A stretch of 41,145 nucleotides of DNA, taken from NCBI GenBank assembly GCA_003222975.1, contig QHXN01000073.1:1-41145 (forward strand), written 5' to 3'. Shown one piece after another: positions 33,080 through 41,145 of this stretch; positions within the stretch are counted from its first letter, which is position 1, and each line of letters begins with the position of its first letter. The stretch comes from Acidobacteriota bacterium (GTDB taxonomy: Bacteria; Acidobacteriota; Blastocatellia; Pyrinomonadales; Pyrinomonadaceae). The notes under the pieces were generated by a model, which worked only from the letters and a program-made list of their open reading frames with translations, did not search any database and was not told the DNA's origin. Both the position numbers and the translations under genes were made by a program.

Positions 33080-34276
33080 TTAACTCACCGCCTTCTCTTC
33101 CCCTCTTCCTGCCTCCTGCATGCTAACCTCCTGCCGCGCTTCCCCTCCAACTGTCGCTTCACGATAGACCTTGAGCCAGCCGTCCCTCACCGCCGCCCAC
33201 GCGTAGCGGCGGCTCTGCTCGTGCGCCTTGCACGCGATCTTCGACGCCAGCCCATCCTCTTCAAACAGACGCAGGGCGCTGCGGGCCAGCGCGTCACAAT
33301 TACCGCACTCGACCATCAGGCCGTTCTCCCCGTCGGTCACGATGTAAGGGATGCCGCCAGCGTTCGTCGTCACCACGGGAGTCCCGGCGGCGAACGCTTC
33401 GAGAATCGAGATCGGCATGTTGTCTATATTTGAAGCGTTCAGGAAAACGTCCGCGGCGTCGTAGTAGGCGTGCATCTCCTCCGGCCCGACGCGACCGACG
33501 AACTCCGTGTGGCTGAGGTTCAACTCGCGCGCGAGCCTTTCGAGTTCGGCATGTTGGCTGCCGTCGCCGACGACGACCAGACGCGCCTCCGGCAAGCTTC
33601 GCTGAATGAGGGCGAAGGCGCGCAGGATGCAGCCGACGTTGTAGAGCGGCTCGTGATTGCGGTTCGAGAGGAAGAGTGGCCGCAAAGGCTTGCGCTCGCG
33701 GAAACGGAAACGGTCTGTTTCGATTGAGTAGGGGACGGCGCGTGCGGAAAGGCCGAAGCGTGCGAAAACGTCAACCAGATAGTTTGAAGGCGTCACTATC
33801 ACGTCGGCCAGACGCAGGACGGGAATCGCCGTCCGCCAGTGTGCCAGATGGTCTTCCGCCTCGCCGCTGTGATAGTTGAGCACGACCTTTTTGCCGTAGA
33901 GCCTGGCGGCGAGGACGGCGGGCGTCGGGGCCAGCAGGAAGGAGAAGTAAGAGGGAGAGAAAATGTGAAGCACGTCGTACCGGGGCGCGCGCGCGAGCAA
34001 CAGCGCCCAGTACATGAGTGAGGTCACGACGGTGCGCACGTACTTGATGCGCTGCAAGCCCCTCAGCACGCCGGGCAGACGCGGGTTGACCGGCAGAAAC
34101 GAAAGCTCTACCGACGGCTCGTCGAGCATGCCCCGCAGAATACGCCGGGCTTCGACCGCCTGCCCGCCCAGAATGTCCAGCGAGGCCGCGACGACGAGCA
34201 CGCGCAAAGGTCGCGCGACAGTTTCAGGCCGCGCCGCCTCGACTTTATTCAGACTCTTTCCCCCGCTCTCTATCAT
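33080..34276 (-). CDS. GT4 glycosyltransferase
   Basis: The 398-residue GT-B enzyme opens with LRVLVVAASLDILGGQAVEA after a 23-residue lead, the acceptor-side motif of GT4 enzymes. It reads VLNYHSGEAEDHLAHWR and VIVTPSNYLVDVFARFG, then the donor side LVVVGDGSQHAELERLAREL, FVGRVGPEEMHAYYDAADVF and NIDNMPISILEAFAAGTPVV. The E-x7-E motif appears as D-x7-E. It probably adds one sugar to the EPS repeat unit at the cytoplasmic face. ATG 34276 is preceded at once by AGGGA. A Glu/Gln/Arg-rich tail follows the domain. It follows the next glycosyltransferase by 43 bases. Confidence 0.85.
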   Translation of the reverse strand: MIESGGKSLNKVEAARPETVARPLRVLVVAASLDILGGQAVEARRILRGMLDEPSVELSFLPVNPRLPGVLRGLQRIKYVRTVVTSLMYWALLLARAPRYDVLHIFSPSYFSFLLAPTPAVLAARLYGKKVVLNYHSGEAEDHLAHWRTAIPVLRLADVIVTPSNYLVDVFARFGLSARAVPYSIETDRFRFRERKPLRPLFLSNRNHEPLYNVGCILRAFALIQRSLPEARLVVVGDGSQHAELERLARELNLSHTEFVGRVGPEEMHAYYDAADVFLNASNIDNMPISILEAFAAGTPVVTTNAGGIPYIVTDGENGLMVECGNCDALARSALRLFEEDGLASKIACKAHEQSRRYAWAAVRDGWLKVYREATVGGEARQEVSMQEAGRGEEKAVS

Positions 34277-34319
34277 CTTCCCTGTTCGGCCTCATCTTCC
34301 CCGTCCGACGCGTGAACTC

Positions 34320-35516
34320 TCAAGCATTCTCCTGCCGCATCTCCTCGACCTCGCGCGTGTGCATCGCGCTGGCCTGCGCGAGCAGCCGGTCGTAGAGGCT
34401 TTCCGTGCGGGCCAACTGCGCCTCGCACGAAAATTTTTGCTCGACGACGCGGCGGCCACGTTGTCCCATCTCTCTCGCGCACGCGGGGTCTTTGAGCAGC
34501 GAGACGATGCGCTCGGCCATCGTCGCGTCGTCCCCGACTTGAACGAGGTAGCCCGTCTCGCCCTCGACGACGGCCTCGCGCGCGCCGCCCACATCCGTCG
34601 CGACGACCGCGCGCGCCGCCGCCATGTATTCGAGAATCGCGTTGGAGAACCCTTCGGCCTTCGAGCTTAAGACGCACACGTCTGAAACGGCCAGCAACTC
34701 AGCCACACGTCCGCAGCGGCCAATGAAGAAGGCGTCTCGCTCCAAACCAAGCTGCGCCGCGTGCGCGCGCAAAGAGTCAGTCAGCTCGCCTTCACCCGCC
34801 AGGACGAAAGCGGCTTCCGGGACTGCTTCGCGCACGCGCCTGGCCGCGCGCAGGAACGTCTGCTGGTCTTTCACGGCGAGCCTCATGTTGGCGACGATAG
34901 TGACGAAGCGCCGCTTCGTCTCAATCGGAAGACCCAGCGAGGCGAGCGACTCATCCCGCCGCCCGTCCGCGCTCGGAGCGAGGCGGCCCATGTCGAGGCC
35001 GTTATAGACGACGGCTATCTTCCGCGCAGGCACGCCCTCTTTAATCAGTTGCCGCCGCACCGCTTCGGCGTTGGCGACGACGGCGTGACAAAGGTTGTAC
35101 GCGCGGCGCTCGACGAACGTCTGCGCGGCTGTTCGCATGTGAACGGTCTCGCGCCGCGAGGCGATGCGCGCGGGCAGGCGCGCGAGCGCGGCGGCAGCCG
35201 TCCCGAAGATGTTCGTGTAAAAGTCGTGCGTGTGGATGACATCTATCTTGTGCTCGCGCAGGTAAGCTCTGAGGCGTCGAAGCTGGGAGAGCGCGTTGCG
35301 GTCGTAAAAGCTGTTCAGGGGGTAGGACGGAATCTCTTTGAAGCCCAGGCGCGACACCTCTTCGCGCAACACGCCCTCGCCGTTCAAACTCGCGACGTGC
35401 ACGTTGTAACGTCCGCTCTCGCGGAGCAGGCGCACGATCTGCACGGCCTGGCGCTCCGTGCCGCCCTGGTGGAAGCTGTCTATCAGATGTAAGACGCTGG
35501 GTTTCAATTTATGCAA
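34320..35516 (-). CDS. GT4 glycosyltransferase (EpsH1-type)
   Basis: The 398-residue enzyme begins SVLHLIDSFHQGGTERQAVQ, the N-terminus typical of PEP-CTERM-associated GT4 transferases. It reads KIDVIHTHDFYTNIFGTAAA, then AVVANAEAVRRQLIKEGVPA, VVYNGLDMGRL, FVTIVANMRLAVKDQQTFL, FVLAGEGELTDSLRAHAAQ, and the intact E-x7-E in KAEGFSNAILEYMAAARAVV. It adds a sugar to the growing lipid-linked unit; the donor is unknown. The start is uncertain: TTG 35516 or TTG 35507, with no clear Shine-Dalgarno. The C-terminal 40 residues are charged. It lies 44 bases after the deacetylase-like gene and is part of the same run. Confidence 0.87.
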   Translation of the reverse strand: MHKLKPSVLHLIDSFHQGGTERQAVQIVRLLRESGRYNVHVASLNGEGVLREEVSRLGFKEIPSYPLNSFYDRNALSQLRRLRAYLREHKIDVIHTHDFYTNIFGTAAAALARLPARIASRRETVHMRTAAQTFVERRAYNLCHAVVANAEAVRRQLIKEGVPARKIAVVYNGLDMGRLAPSADGRRDESLASLGLPIETKRRFVTIVANMRLAVKDQQTFLRAARRVREAVPEAAFVLAGEGELTDSLRAHAAQLGLERDAFFIGRCGRVAELLAVSDVCVLSSKAEGFSNAILEYMAAARAVVATDVGGAREAVVEGETGYLVQVGDDATMAERIVSLLKDPACAREMGQRGRRVVEQKFSCEAQLARTESLYDRLLAQASAMHTREVEEMRQENA

Positions 35517-35560
35517 CGCTCAATTTAGGGATTGTTCGCGCGTCCGACTCGCCCATTTCT

Positions 35561-36778
35561 CTAGCCGCCGACGACGGCTGGTGCGTCGTGTCGCCGGTCT
35601 TGCGTCTTCGTCCGCCTGTCCGCCCCCTCGCTCATGATCGAGCGGAGTCGGTAATCTCGATAAAGACCAGGCTCCCCGGAGCGCCCTTCGACCGCCGCCA
35701 TCGCCATGTTAAAGGCTTCGCGCGCGGAGGCGAAATGGACTTTGAACTCGCCGTCACGGTCGCCGTACTCAATCGTCTCTTCGAGGAAGCGGCGCAGAGG
35801 CTCGCCGATCATCGCTTCTTCATCAAACGGGAAGAACCCGTGACAGTAGAGCTTGATGAAGACCCATTCGGGCCGTCCCTTCACATGGACGCGCGCCCCG
35901 CGCCACCGGTCGAGACGGGCGAGGTCGAGCGGATAATTGGCGGCCAGCACGCCGTCGTCGAGCCTCGGCACGGGAAGCCCACGAATGCGCCGCCGCCAAT
36001 TGAAAACCAGCGGCCCCGTGAAGAGCACAGGCAGGCGCGGGTGCTCGCCCACGCGCAGGCTCGGGCCTGAACGGTGCGGCTTGCGCTCTTCGAGCGGGTG
36101 GTCGCACTGATAGACGGCGTTGATGCGCGCCACCTGAGATTCGTCGGGGGCGGAGGGGAGCGTGAAGTCGGCGTAGCAACCGGTCTCCGCGAGAATTTGC
36201 ATCTCCGAATCAACGCCGCAGTAACGCCCCCCGGCGGAGTTCGCCAAAGCCCAGTTGCCGTGCACGAAGGCGTACATCGGAAGACCAGCGCCGTCCTGCC
36301 GCGAAAGGCATTTGTGCTCCTCCGCCAGACGGTCGCGGAATTCTTCGAGCGCGCGTCGCAGGTTCGCCGCGTCGTCCGGCGCGTCAACGCCGTGGTGCAG
36401 ATGAACCTCCACCTCGCCGAAGCCCTCCGCTTGCAGCCCCGCCATCCGTTCCAGAATGCGCGGGTGATACTGTTCGGCTGGATAAAAATTCGTGTGGCGA
36501 AACGGCGTGCCGTCGTGGTCGCGCACGGCCTCGCCGATGGCGCGTGCCTTCTCACACCAACGGTCGAGCCTTGAGAGCTGCGTTGACCAGTCCAGGGTCG
36601 CGCCCTGCTCGTTCCACCCCGGCTCGAAATGGTTTGCGACGATGAAAATGAGATGCCGCGGCTCGTTTCCCCCGGACAGGCGTCCCGCAAGCTCACGCGC
36701 GCGCCACAGCGGGTAACGCATCAGCCACGGGAGCGACCACTTGAATTTGGTAAGAAGACTTTGGCGTTTGAAGTTCAT
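35561..36778 (-). CDS. polysaccharide-deacetylase-fold protein, divergent
   Basis: The 405-residue protein is not a standard NodB deacetylase but has similar layout. It reads HLIFIVANHFEPGWNEQGAT, a helix, then FRHTNFYPAEQYHPRILERM and EVEVHLHHGVDAPDDAANLR, where HLHHG and YPAEQYHP could supply metal ligands. YAFVHGNWALANS, then CGVDSEMQILAETGCYADFT and LPSAPDESQ follow, and later FIKLYCHGFFPFDEEAMIGE. Proteins of this kind occur in exosortase-type EPS loci and are predicted to act on carbohydrates. No signal peptide is visible. It could be the second deacetylase of the locus or a catalytically different relative; I am moderately sure of the fold and unsure of the reaction. It follows amidotransferase 2 by 70 bases. 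Confidence 0.65.
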   Translation of the reverse strand: MNFKRQSLLTKFKWSLPWLMRYPLWRARELAGRLSGGNEPRHLIFIVANHFEPGWNEQGATLDWSTQLSRLDRWCEKARAIGEAVRDHDGTPFRHTNFYPAEQYHPRILERMAGLQAEGFGEVEVHLHHGVDAPDDAANLRRALEEFRDRLAEEHKCLSRQDGAGLPMYAFVHGNWALANSAGGRYCGVDSEMQILAETGCYADFTLPSAPDESQVARINAVYQCDHPLEERKPHRSGPSLRVGEHPRLPVLFTGPLVFNWRRRIRGLPVPRLDDGVLAANYPLDLARLDRWRGARVHVKGRPEWVFIKLYCHGFFPFDEEAMIGEPLRRFLEETIEYGDRDGEFKVHFASAREAFNMAMAAVEGRSGEPGLYRDYRLRSIMSEGADRRTKTQDRRHDAPAVVGG

Positions 36779-36848
36779 AAGCTCGTCACTTATTTCGCTT
36801 GAGAGACGGCTTCTTAGTTTTGCCCATCACTCTCGACGAGTCAGTCAT

Positions 36849-38798
36849 CTAAGAAGCCACCGGCGTCAAACGGGCGGCTTCAAGAGTCATGTGGATCGCC
36901 GCTCCCGCGCTATCAACGAAGGTACGATGCCACAGTTCGAGCATGAAGAGCGCCCACAGTTGCGTCGAATGATCCCGCCGTCCGCGTTCGTGCTCGTCGA
37001 GTAGCGTCTGGACGTAACGCGGCTCGACGTAGCCGCGCTGTCGCGCGCGCGTCTCGCCGAGTGTTTCGCGGATGCGCCCGCGCAGTTGGTGATTGATCCA
37101 CTGCTCGATGGGCACGCCGAAGCCCTGCTTGGGCCTGTCCAAAATCTCCGCCGGCACCAGGTCGCGCACCGCGCGCTTGAAGACGTGCTTCGTCTCAAGC
37201 CCGCGCATCTTCAGCGCGGCGGGGATACGCGTGACGAACTCTATCAGTTTATGGTCGAGGAGCGGCACGCGCGCTTCGAGCGAGGCGGCCATGCTCATCC
37301 GGTCAACCTTGGTCAGAATATCGCCGGGCAGATACGTCTTGCTGTCAATGTAAAGCAACTTGTCGAGGGCTTCCCCGGTGCGGACGTTCGCGGCGTGACC
37401 TTGAAAACTCAGCGCCACGAGGTCGCCAGCGGGAAGCAGACGCCGGAAGTCTTCCGTGTAGAGCGAAAGCCTGTTGAGCTTAGTGAAGACTGAGACGCTG
37501 TCCAGGTAACGTTCTACGGGGTCGAGCGCGACGTTGTGCAGGTAGTTGCGCCCGCGCGCGCCGTGGGGCAGGCGTGCGCTCAAAGGCCGCATGACCCCCT
37601 GCCGCAAGAATCGCGGGAGGCGCGCGAAGCCGCTCCGCCTGCTGTCCGTGACGTAGCGCGTGTAGCCGGCGAACAGCTCGTCGCCGCCGTCGCCGGAGAG
37701 CACGACCTTGACGTGCTCGCGCGCGAGCTTCGAGACCATGTAGGTCGGGATGGCGGACGAGTCGGCGAACGGCTCGTCGAAGTGCCAGACGAGTTCGTCA
37801 ACGATGTCACAGATGTCCGGCGTGACGATGAACTCCACGTGCTCCGTGCCGAAACGCTCGGCAGCCAGGCGCGCGTACTTCAGTTCGTTGTAGCTGTCTT
37901 CGTGAAAGCCTATCGAGAAGGTCTTGACCGGACGATTCGTGTGGCGCGCCATCAGGCCGACGACCGTGCTCGAATCAACGCCGCCGGAAAGGAACGCGCC
38001 GAGCGGCACGTCCGCGACCAGACGTATCCGCACGGCCTCGTCGAGCAGCCCGCGAAGCTCTTCGATGTATTCCTCTTCCCCGCGCGCCTCTTTGACCGGC
38101 TCGTACCGGAAATCCCAGTAGCTCTTAATCGTCACGCGACCGTCGGCGAAAGTCAGGTGGTGGCCGGGCGGCAACTTGTGTATGTCGCGAAAGATGCTGA
38201 GCGGTTCGGGCACGTAGCCGAGCGTCAGGTACGCGTCGAGGGCTTCCGCGTTGATCTCGCGCCCGACTTCGTCGTGTTCGAGCAGCGACTTCAGTTCGGA
38301 GCCGAAGACGAACGCGCCGCGCGGCGTGACGGTGTAATAGAGAGGCTTTTTCCCCGCGCGGTCTCGCGCGACGAAGAGCCGGCGCTCGCGCTCGTCCCAG
38401 ATGGCGAAGACGAACATGCCGCGAAGGTGATCCACGCACGCCTCGCCGTACTCTTCAAAGGCGTGAACAATCGCCTCCGTGTCGGAATGCGTCGCGAAGC
38501 GGTGGCCGCGCGCCTCCAGCTCGCGGCGCAACTCGCGGAAGTTATAGACCTCGCCGTTGAAGACAATCGTCGCGGAGCCGCCGCAACCTGAGAGCGGCTG
38601 GTGGCCGCCCGCCAGGTCAATGATCGAAAGACGGCGCATGCCGAGCGCGACGCCGTCTTTCGTCACCATCATGCCCTGATCGTCCGGCCCGCGGTGCGCG
38701 ATCACGCGGCACATGCGGTCGAGCACGGCGGCACACTCCTCCGGCCCGTGCGCCTTCTCCGCCGACCGTTGATTTACGAACCCCGCAATTCCGCACAT
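36849..38798 (-). CDS. asparagine-synthase-like amidotransferase 2 (EPS-associated)
   Basis: The 649-residue protein is a second copy of the locus-type amidotransferase. It has the Ntn glutaminase start MCGIAGFVNQ (Cys2), VIAHRGPDDQGMMVTKDGVA and GMRRLSIIDLAGGHQPLSGC. The synthetase part has FLSGGVDSSTVVGLMARHTN, VVLSGDGGDELFAGYTRYVT, and SLEARVPLLDHKLIEFVTRI. It shares these blocks with the 28543-30504 protein, but the sequences are clearly diverged. It is the first gene of the minus-strand run, so it probably sets the start of the operon. Its likely role is amidation of an EPS sugar rather than asparagine supply. GAGGTG lies about 12 bases before the ATG. Confidence 0.9.
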   Translation of the reverse strand: MCGIAGFVNQRSAEKAHGPEECAAVLDRMCRVIAHRGPDDQGMMVTKDGVALGMRRLSIIDLAGGHQPLSGCGGSATIVFNGEVYNFRELRRELEARGHRFATHSDTEAIVHAFEEYGEACVDHLRGMFVFAIWDERERRLFVARDRAGKKPLYYTVTPRGAFVFGSELKSLLEHDEVGREINAEALDAYLTLGYVPEPLSIFRDIHKLPPGHHLTFADGRVTIKSYWDFRYEPVKEARGEEEYIEELRGLLDEAVRIRLVADVPLGAFLSGGVDSSTVVGLMARHTNRPVKTFSIGFHEDSYNELKYARLAAERFGTEHVEFIVTPDICDIVDELVWHFDEPFADSSAIPTYMVSKLAREHVKVVLSGDGGDELFAGYTRYVTDSRRSGFARLPRFLRQGVMRPLSARLPHGARGRNYLHNVALDPVERYLDSVSVFTKLNRLSLYTEDFRRLLPAGDLVALSFQGHAANVRTGEALDKLLYIDSKTYLPGDILTKVDRMSMAASLEARVPLLDHKLIEFVTRIPAALKMRGLETKHVFKRAVRDLVPAEILDRPKQGFGVPIEQWINHQLRGRIRETLGETRARQRGYVEPRYVQTLLDEHERGRRDHSTQLWALFMLELWHRTFVDSAGAAIHMTLEAARLTPVAS

Positions 38799-39337
38799 GC
38801 TTCTCTACACACCTCTTGACTGCGGTCTCCTTATCTGTCCACAAACGGATGGGGACATGCGACAAGAGCGCGGTCGCCGCTTCGTGCAACTTGGTAAACT
38901 CCGATAGCTCTATTTTTCCCCGGCCTGCGGATACAGTTCTAGTTCGAGATAGAGGGCCGAGAGGGGTACTACAAATTGATTTCGTCTATCGTGAGGCAAC
39001 CACGTCGAACATCCATCGGTAATTTCTCTTCCTGACGGCAAATAGCGCCCCCTACCAGATAAAGTGTATGCGCTCAAATCCTTTTTGGGAAGTAGGTGAG
39101 GCCGAATTGCCGGACGGGGCGGGGCCGGAAAGTTCGCCCAAGTTACTACGGCCAAAAGTCTTTCATAATTTCCGAGCCTTCAGTATGATGTCTCACCGGG
39201 TAACATCCGACGTGGAAAATGTCGGCCATTGTCACTGTATAATCGGTGCAGGGCTAACGGGTTACCAGACGGCATGAAGTCATTCGGATTCGAGGCGAGA
39301 GTCAGGCCCTTTTAATTCCTCGGATAAGGTGTTCCAT
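38799..39337. other. divergent intergenic region between the EPS run and the secreted repeat protein
   Basis: This 539-base gap has no gene that I can support and is more AT-rich than its surroundings. It must hold the promoter for the minus-strand run (not identified) and one for the + strand gene. A hairpin CCGAC/GTCGG lies at 39208-39226. No riboswitch core (GCAAAGCC) is present, although GGTTACC occurs at about 39260. Confidence 0.4.
39238..39243 (+). promoter_or_regulatory. possible -10 box (TATAAT) of the secreted repeat protein gene
   Basis: A perfect TATAAT lies 95 bases before the ATG at 39338. No good -35 is found at 16-18 bases upstream (GAAAAT-like), so a weak or activator-dependent promoter is possible. 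Confidence 0.35.
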
Positions 39338-41145
39338 ATGCGCCGATTCAGGTTGTGGTCCGCGCGGTCGAAGTGGACTGGCATCCTTCTGTTCACGCTC
39401 GCGGGTGTCGCGCTGATCTCGCTGGTCGGCGTGCGCGCGCAATCAACAATCATCTTTAGCGATGATTTCAACGACAACGTGCGAGACGCCGCCAAGTGGA
39501 ATCTCGGCGTGTTGAGCCAGCCTTCTTCGGCCTTCGACTCTAAAGTAATTGTTAGGGAGCAGAATCAGGAGCTGGAGATTACGCCCCGGTCTGGGGTCAG
39601 CGGGCAGCATTACAACGGATACGTTTCGGTTCAGACCTATAATCTGACCGGCAGGCGCGCGACAGTTGAAGTGCGGCAAGCGCCCGGTGGGGCGGCTCTG
39701 GCCGATCTGGCCCTTGGTATTGATAGCAACAATTGGTATCGGATTGCAACCCAATCCGGTCAAATCTTTTTCCAGGATACGGTCGGAGGCACAAAACACT
39801 CGACCAGCGTCACCTACAACGCGACACAGCATCACTACTGGCGCATCAGACACGACGGCGCAAGCGACCAAATCCTTTTCGAGACGAGCAGTGATAACGT
39901 TAACTGGACGACGCAGCGAGCCATCGCGCGCCAGCTTAACATCTCCGCCCTGCGCGTCGAGCTGTGTGCGGGTACGTCCGGCTCGGTGAGCGCCCCCGGC
40001 GTAGCAAAATTCGATAACTTCGTGCTCGACTCGACGCCCGTGTCTCCGAAGCCGACGCCGATGCCTACCCCGATCCCTTCTCCGACGCCAATTCCGAGTC
40101 CATCCCCGACTCCGACACCCAATCCGACGCCCGCCCCGACTCCGACCGTTCTGTTGAGCGATGATTTCAACGCCGCCTCGCTCGACACGACGAAGTGGTA
40201 CGTCGGCGCGGTCAGCAAGCCTTTTGACCCGGCCCTGTCAGTCCGCCAGCAGAACGGGCAGTTGCAGATCAGTCCGCTCAGCGGAGTCGCCGGCGACCAT
40301 TTCGCCGGGTACGTCTCCGTGAACAAGTGGAACTTGACGGGCGCGGTCGCGAGCGTCCAACTTGTGCAGCCAGCCAGCAACCTCGATGGCACTGAGACGA
40401 ATTTTTATCTCTCCCTTGATGGCAATAACTGGTATCGCTTTGCGGTGGAATCCGGATCGCTCTACTTTTACCAGAATGTGGGCGGGAGCAAGACGTACCT
40501 CGTGATTCCCTACGACGCGACGCGGCACAAGTGGTTACGTCTGCGCCATGACCCCGCGACGGATTTCATTCTCTGGGAAACGGGTCCGGACAACGTATCG
40601 TGGACTGTGCAACGCACCGAAGCGCGACGGCTCCCCATCACGTCTCTGAACATCGAGTTGATGGCCGGCACATACCAGGCCGTCGTCGCGCCGGGGGCAG
40701 CCATCTTCGACAATTTCGTATTGCAGTCGCTGACTGCCACGCCGACGCCTACTCCCACCCCTGCTCCGACTCCTTCACCGACTCCTTCACCGACTCCTTC
40801 GCCCACGCCTACGCCTTCACCGACTCCTTCACCGACGCCTTTGCCAACGCCGGCCACAGCCGCGGGCTTCTTTGACGACTTCGACGACAACGCCCGCGAC
40901 GCGGCGAAGTGGAGCGTCGGCCTCTTCAGCAAAGATTCCTCGCAACTCGACCCCGCCGTGCAGGTCTTGGAGCAGAACGCGCAGTTGCAGATCAAGCCTT
41001 TGTCCAACACGACCGGCCTCCACTACAACGGCTACGTCTCTGTCCGGGGCTGGGACATGACGGGCGCTCAGGCCAGCGTCGAGGTCGCCCAAGCCACAAA
41101 CGGCCCCGGCATGAGCTTCGTCGTCGGGCTGGATTACAACGACTA
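39338..41145 (+). CDS. secreted multi-repeat protein with Pro-Thr linkers (5' part; runs off the window)
   Basis: An uninterrupted frame from the ATG at 39338 (AAGGTG upstream) runs to the window end with no stop, at least 602 residues. It has a signal peptide (about 1-35, ending GVRA) and three copies of a module of roughly 195 residues (the third incomplete). Each starts DDFNDNVRDAAKWNLGV or similar, passes a GYVSV strand and a SNNWYRIA-type turn, and ends AKFDNFVL. Copies begin near 39449, 40147 and 40864. They are joined by Pro-Thr-Ser linkers (about 40030-40146 and 40735-40860). The fold looks like a concanavalin-like sugar-binding beta-sandwich (DUF1349-like). It could bind the EPS or other glycans at the cell surface. 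Whether the missing end carries an anchor or a PEP-CTERM tail cannot be seen. Confidence 0.85.
   Translation, partial: MRRFRLWSARSKWTGILLFTLAGVALISLVGVRAQSTIIFSDDFNDNVRDAAKWNLGVLSQPSSAFDSKVIVREQNQELEITPRSGVSGQHYNGYVSVQTYNLTGRRATVEVRQAPGGAALADLALGIDSNNWYRIATQSGQIFFQDTVGGTKHSTSVTYNATQHHYWRIRHDGASDQILFETSSDNVNWTTQRAIARQLNISALRVELCAGTSGSVSAPGVAKFDNFVLDSTPVSPKPTPMPTPIPSPTPIPSPSPTPTPNPTPAPTPTVLLSDDFNAASLDTTKWYVGAVSKPFDPALSVRQQNGQLQISPLSGVAGDHFAGYVSVNKWNLTGAVASVQLVQPASNLDGTETNFYLSLDGNNWYRFAVESGSLYFYQNVGGSKTYLVIPYDATRHKWLRLRHDPATDFILWETGPDNVSWTVQRTEARRLPITSLNIELMAGTYQAVVAPGAAIFDNFVLQSLTATPTPTPTPAPTPSPTPSPTPSPTPTPSPTPSPTPLPTPATAAGFFDDFDDNARDAAKWSVGLFSKDSSQLDPAVQVLEQNAQLQIKPLSNTTGLHYNGYVSVRGWDMTGAQASVEVAQATNGPGMSFVVGLDYND
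40767..40838 (+). repeat. 12-bp tandem repeat in a Pro-Thr linker
   Basis: Copies of CGACTCCTTCAC at 40767, 40779 and 40791, then degenerate copies around 40817-40838, encode Pro-Thr-Pro-Ser units. As a multiple of three it can change linker length by slippage without breaking the frame. Confidence 0.7.

Noticed and set aside
28543..38798. The two asparagine-synthase-like genes as asparagine biosynthesis
   Set aside because: Two copies embedded among EPS genes, together with EpsH1-type neighbours, fit the sugar-amidating or EPS-associated subgroup better.
39245..39290. GGTTACC with nearby GGGCTAAC upstream of the secreted repeat protein, at first sight like a third GEMM riboswitch
   Set aside because: No GCAAAGCC core or tetraloop hairpin exists in the preceding 200 bases, so the match is too weak.

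Overview
The window is GC-rich, chromosome-like bacterial DNA carrying a very large exopolysaccharide (EPS) locus of the exosortase/PEP-CTERM-associated (EpsH1-type) kind. The gene set (ExeA-like ATPase, tyrosine autokinase, Wzz-type chain-length protein, TPR lipoprotein, exosortase plus EpsI, two asparagine-synthase-like amidotransferases, YCF48 propeller), high GC, many TPR/secreted proteins with Pro-Thr linkers, and short palindromic repeats between genes suggest an Acidobacteriota bacterium, perhaps of the Blastocatellia/Pyrinomonadaceae type. That assignment is inference from gene content; no search was possible.

Layout. Positions 1-2513 (+ strand) lie outside the EPS locus: the end of an unidentified gene, a broken alpha/beta hydrolase, a lysyl-phosphatidylglycerol-synthase-like (DUF2156) protein and a small exported protein. 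They end at a perfect bidirectional terminator (2541-2579). From 38798 down to 2596 every gene lies on the minus strand. Read in the direction of transcription these are: amidotransferase 2, a carbohydrate-deacetylase-like protein, two GT4 glycosyltransferases, a heparinase II/III-like lyase, amidotransferase 1, an EpsH1-type glycosyltransferase, a formyltransferase-like protein, a polysaccharide deacetylase, GDP-mannose 6-dehydrogenase (AlgD-like), a YdcF protein, a broken methyltransferase, two paralogous right-handed beta-helix secreted proteins, exosortase and EpsI. The assembly/export block follows: TPR lipoprotein, Wzz, ATPase, tyrosine kinase, priming sugar transferase, Wza-type export protein, YCF48 propeller, TPR protein, lipoprotein. 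At the right edge (39338 onward, + strand) a divergent secreted repeat protein runs off the window; it has no stop before the end.

How the genes fit together. The priming transferase would load the first sugar on undecaprenyl phosphate, the GT4 enzymes extend it, and AlgD supplies GDP-mannuronate. The amidotransferases, deacetylases and formyltransferase-like protein could decorate uronic acid or amino sugar residues. Wzz, the tyrosine kinase and the Wza-type protein control chain length and export, and the beta-helix and heparinase-like proteins could bind, epimerise or cleave the polymer. No Wzx flippase, Wzy polymerase or recognisable PEP-CTERM substrate is visible in the window.

The most striking regulatory find is the 5' leader of the larger beta-helix/DUF4214 gene. 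It has a near-consensus sigma-70 promoter (20843-20871) and two tandem c-di-GMP-I (GEMM) riboswitch aptamers (20669-20772 and 20393-20475), the second abutting the ribosome binding site, with a separate closed-stem RNA domain between them. The matching transcript ends at an intrinsic terminator (17407-17473), so this secreted protein looks like an independently c-di-GMP-controlled unit embedded in the EPS locus. A second theme is a family of inverted heptanucleotide repeat arrays at gene junctions. In two cases they end directly at the next Shine-Dalgarno sequence, in one they form the terminator, and in one they encode a signal peptide.
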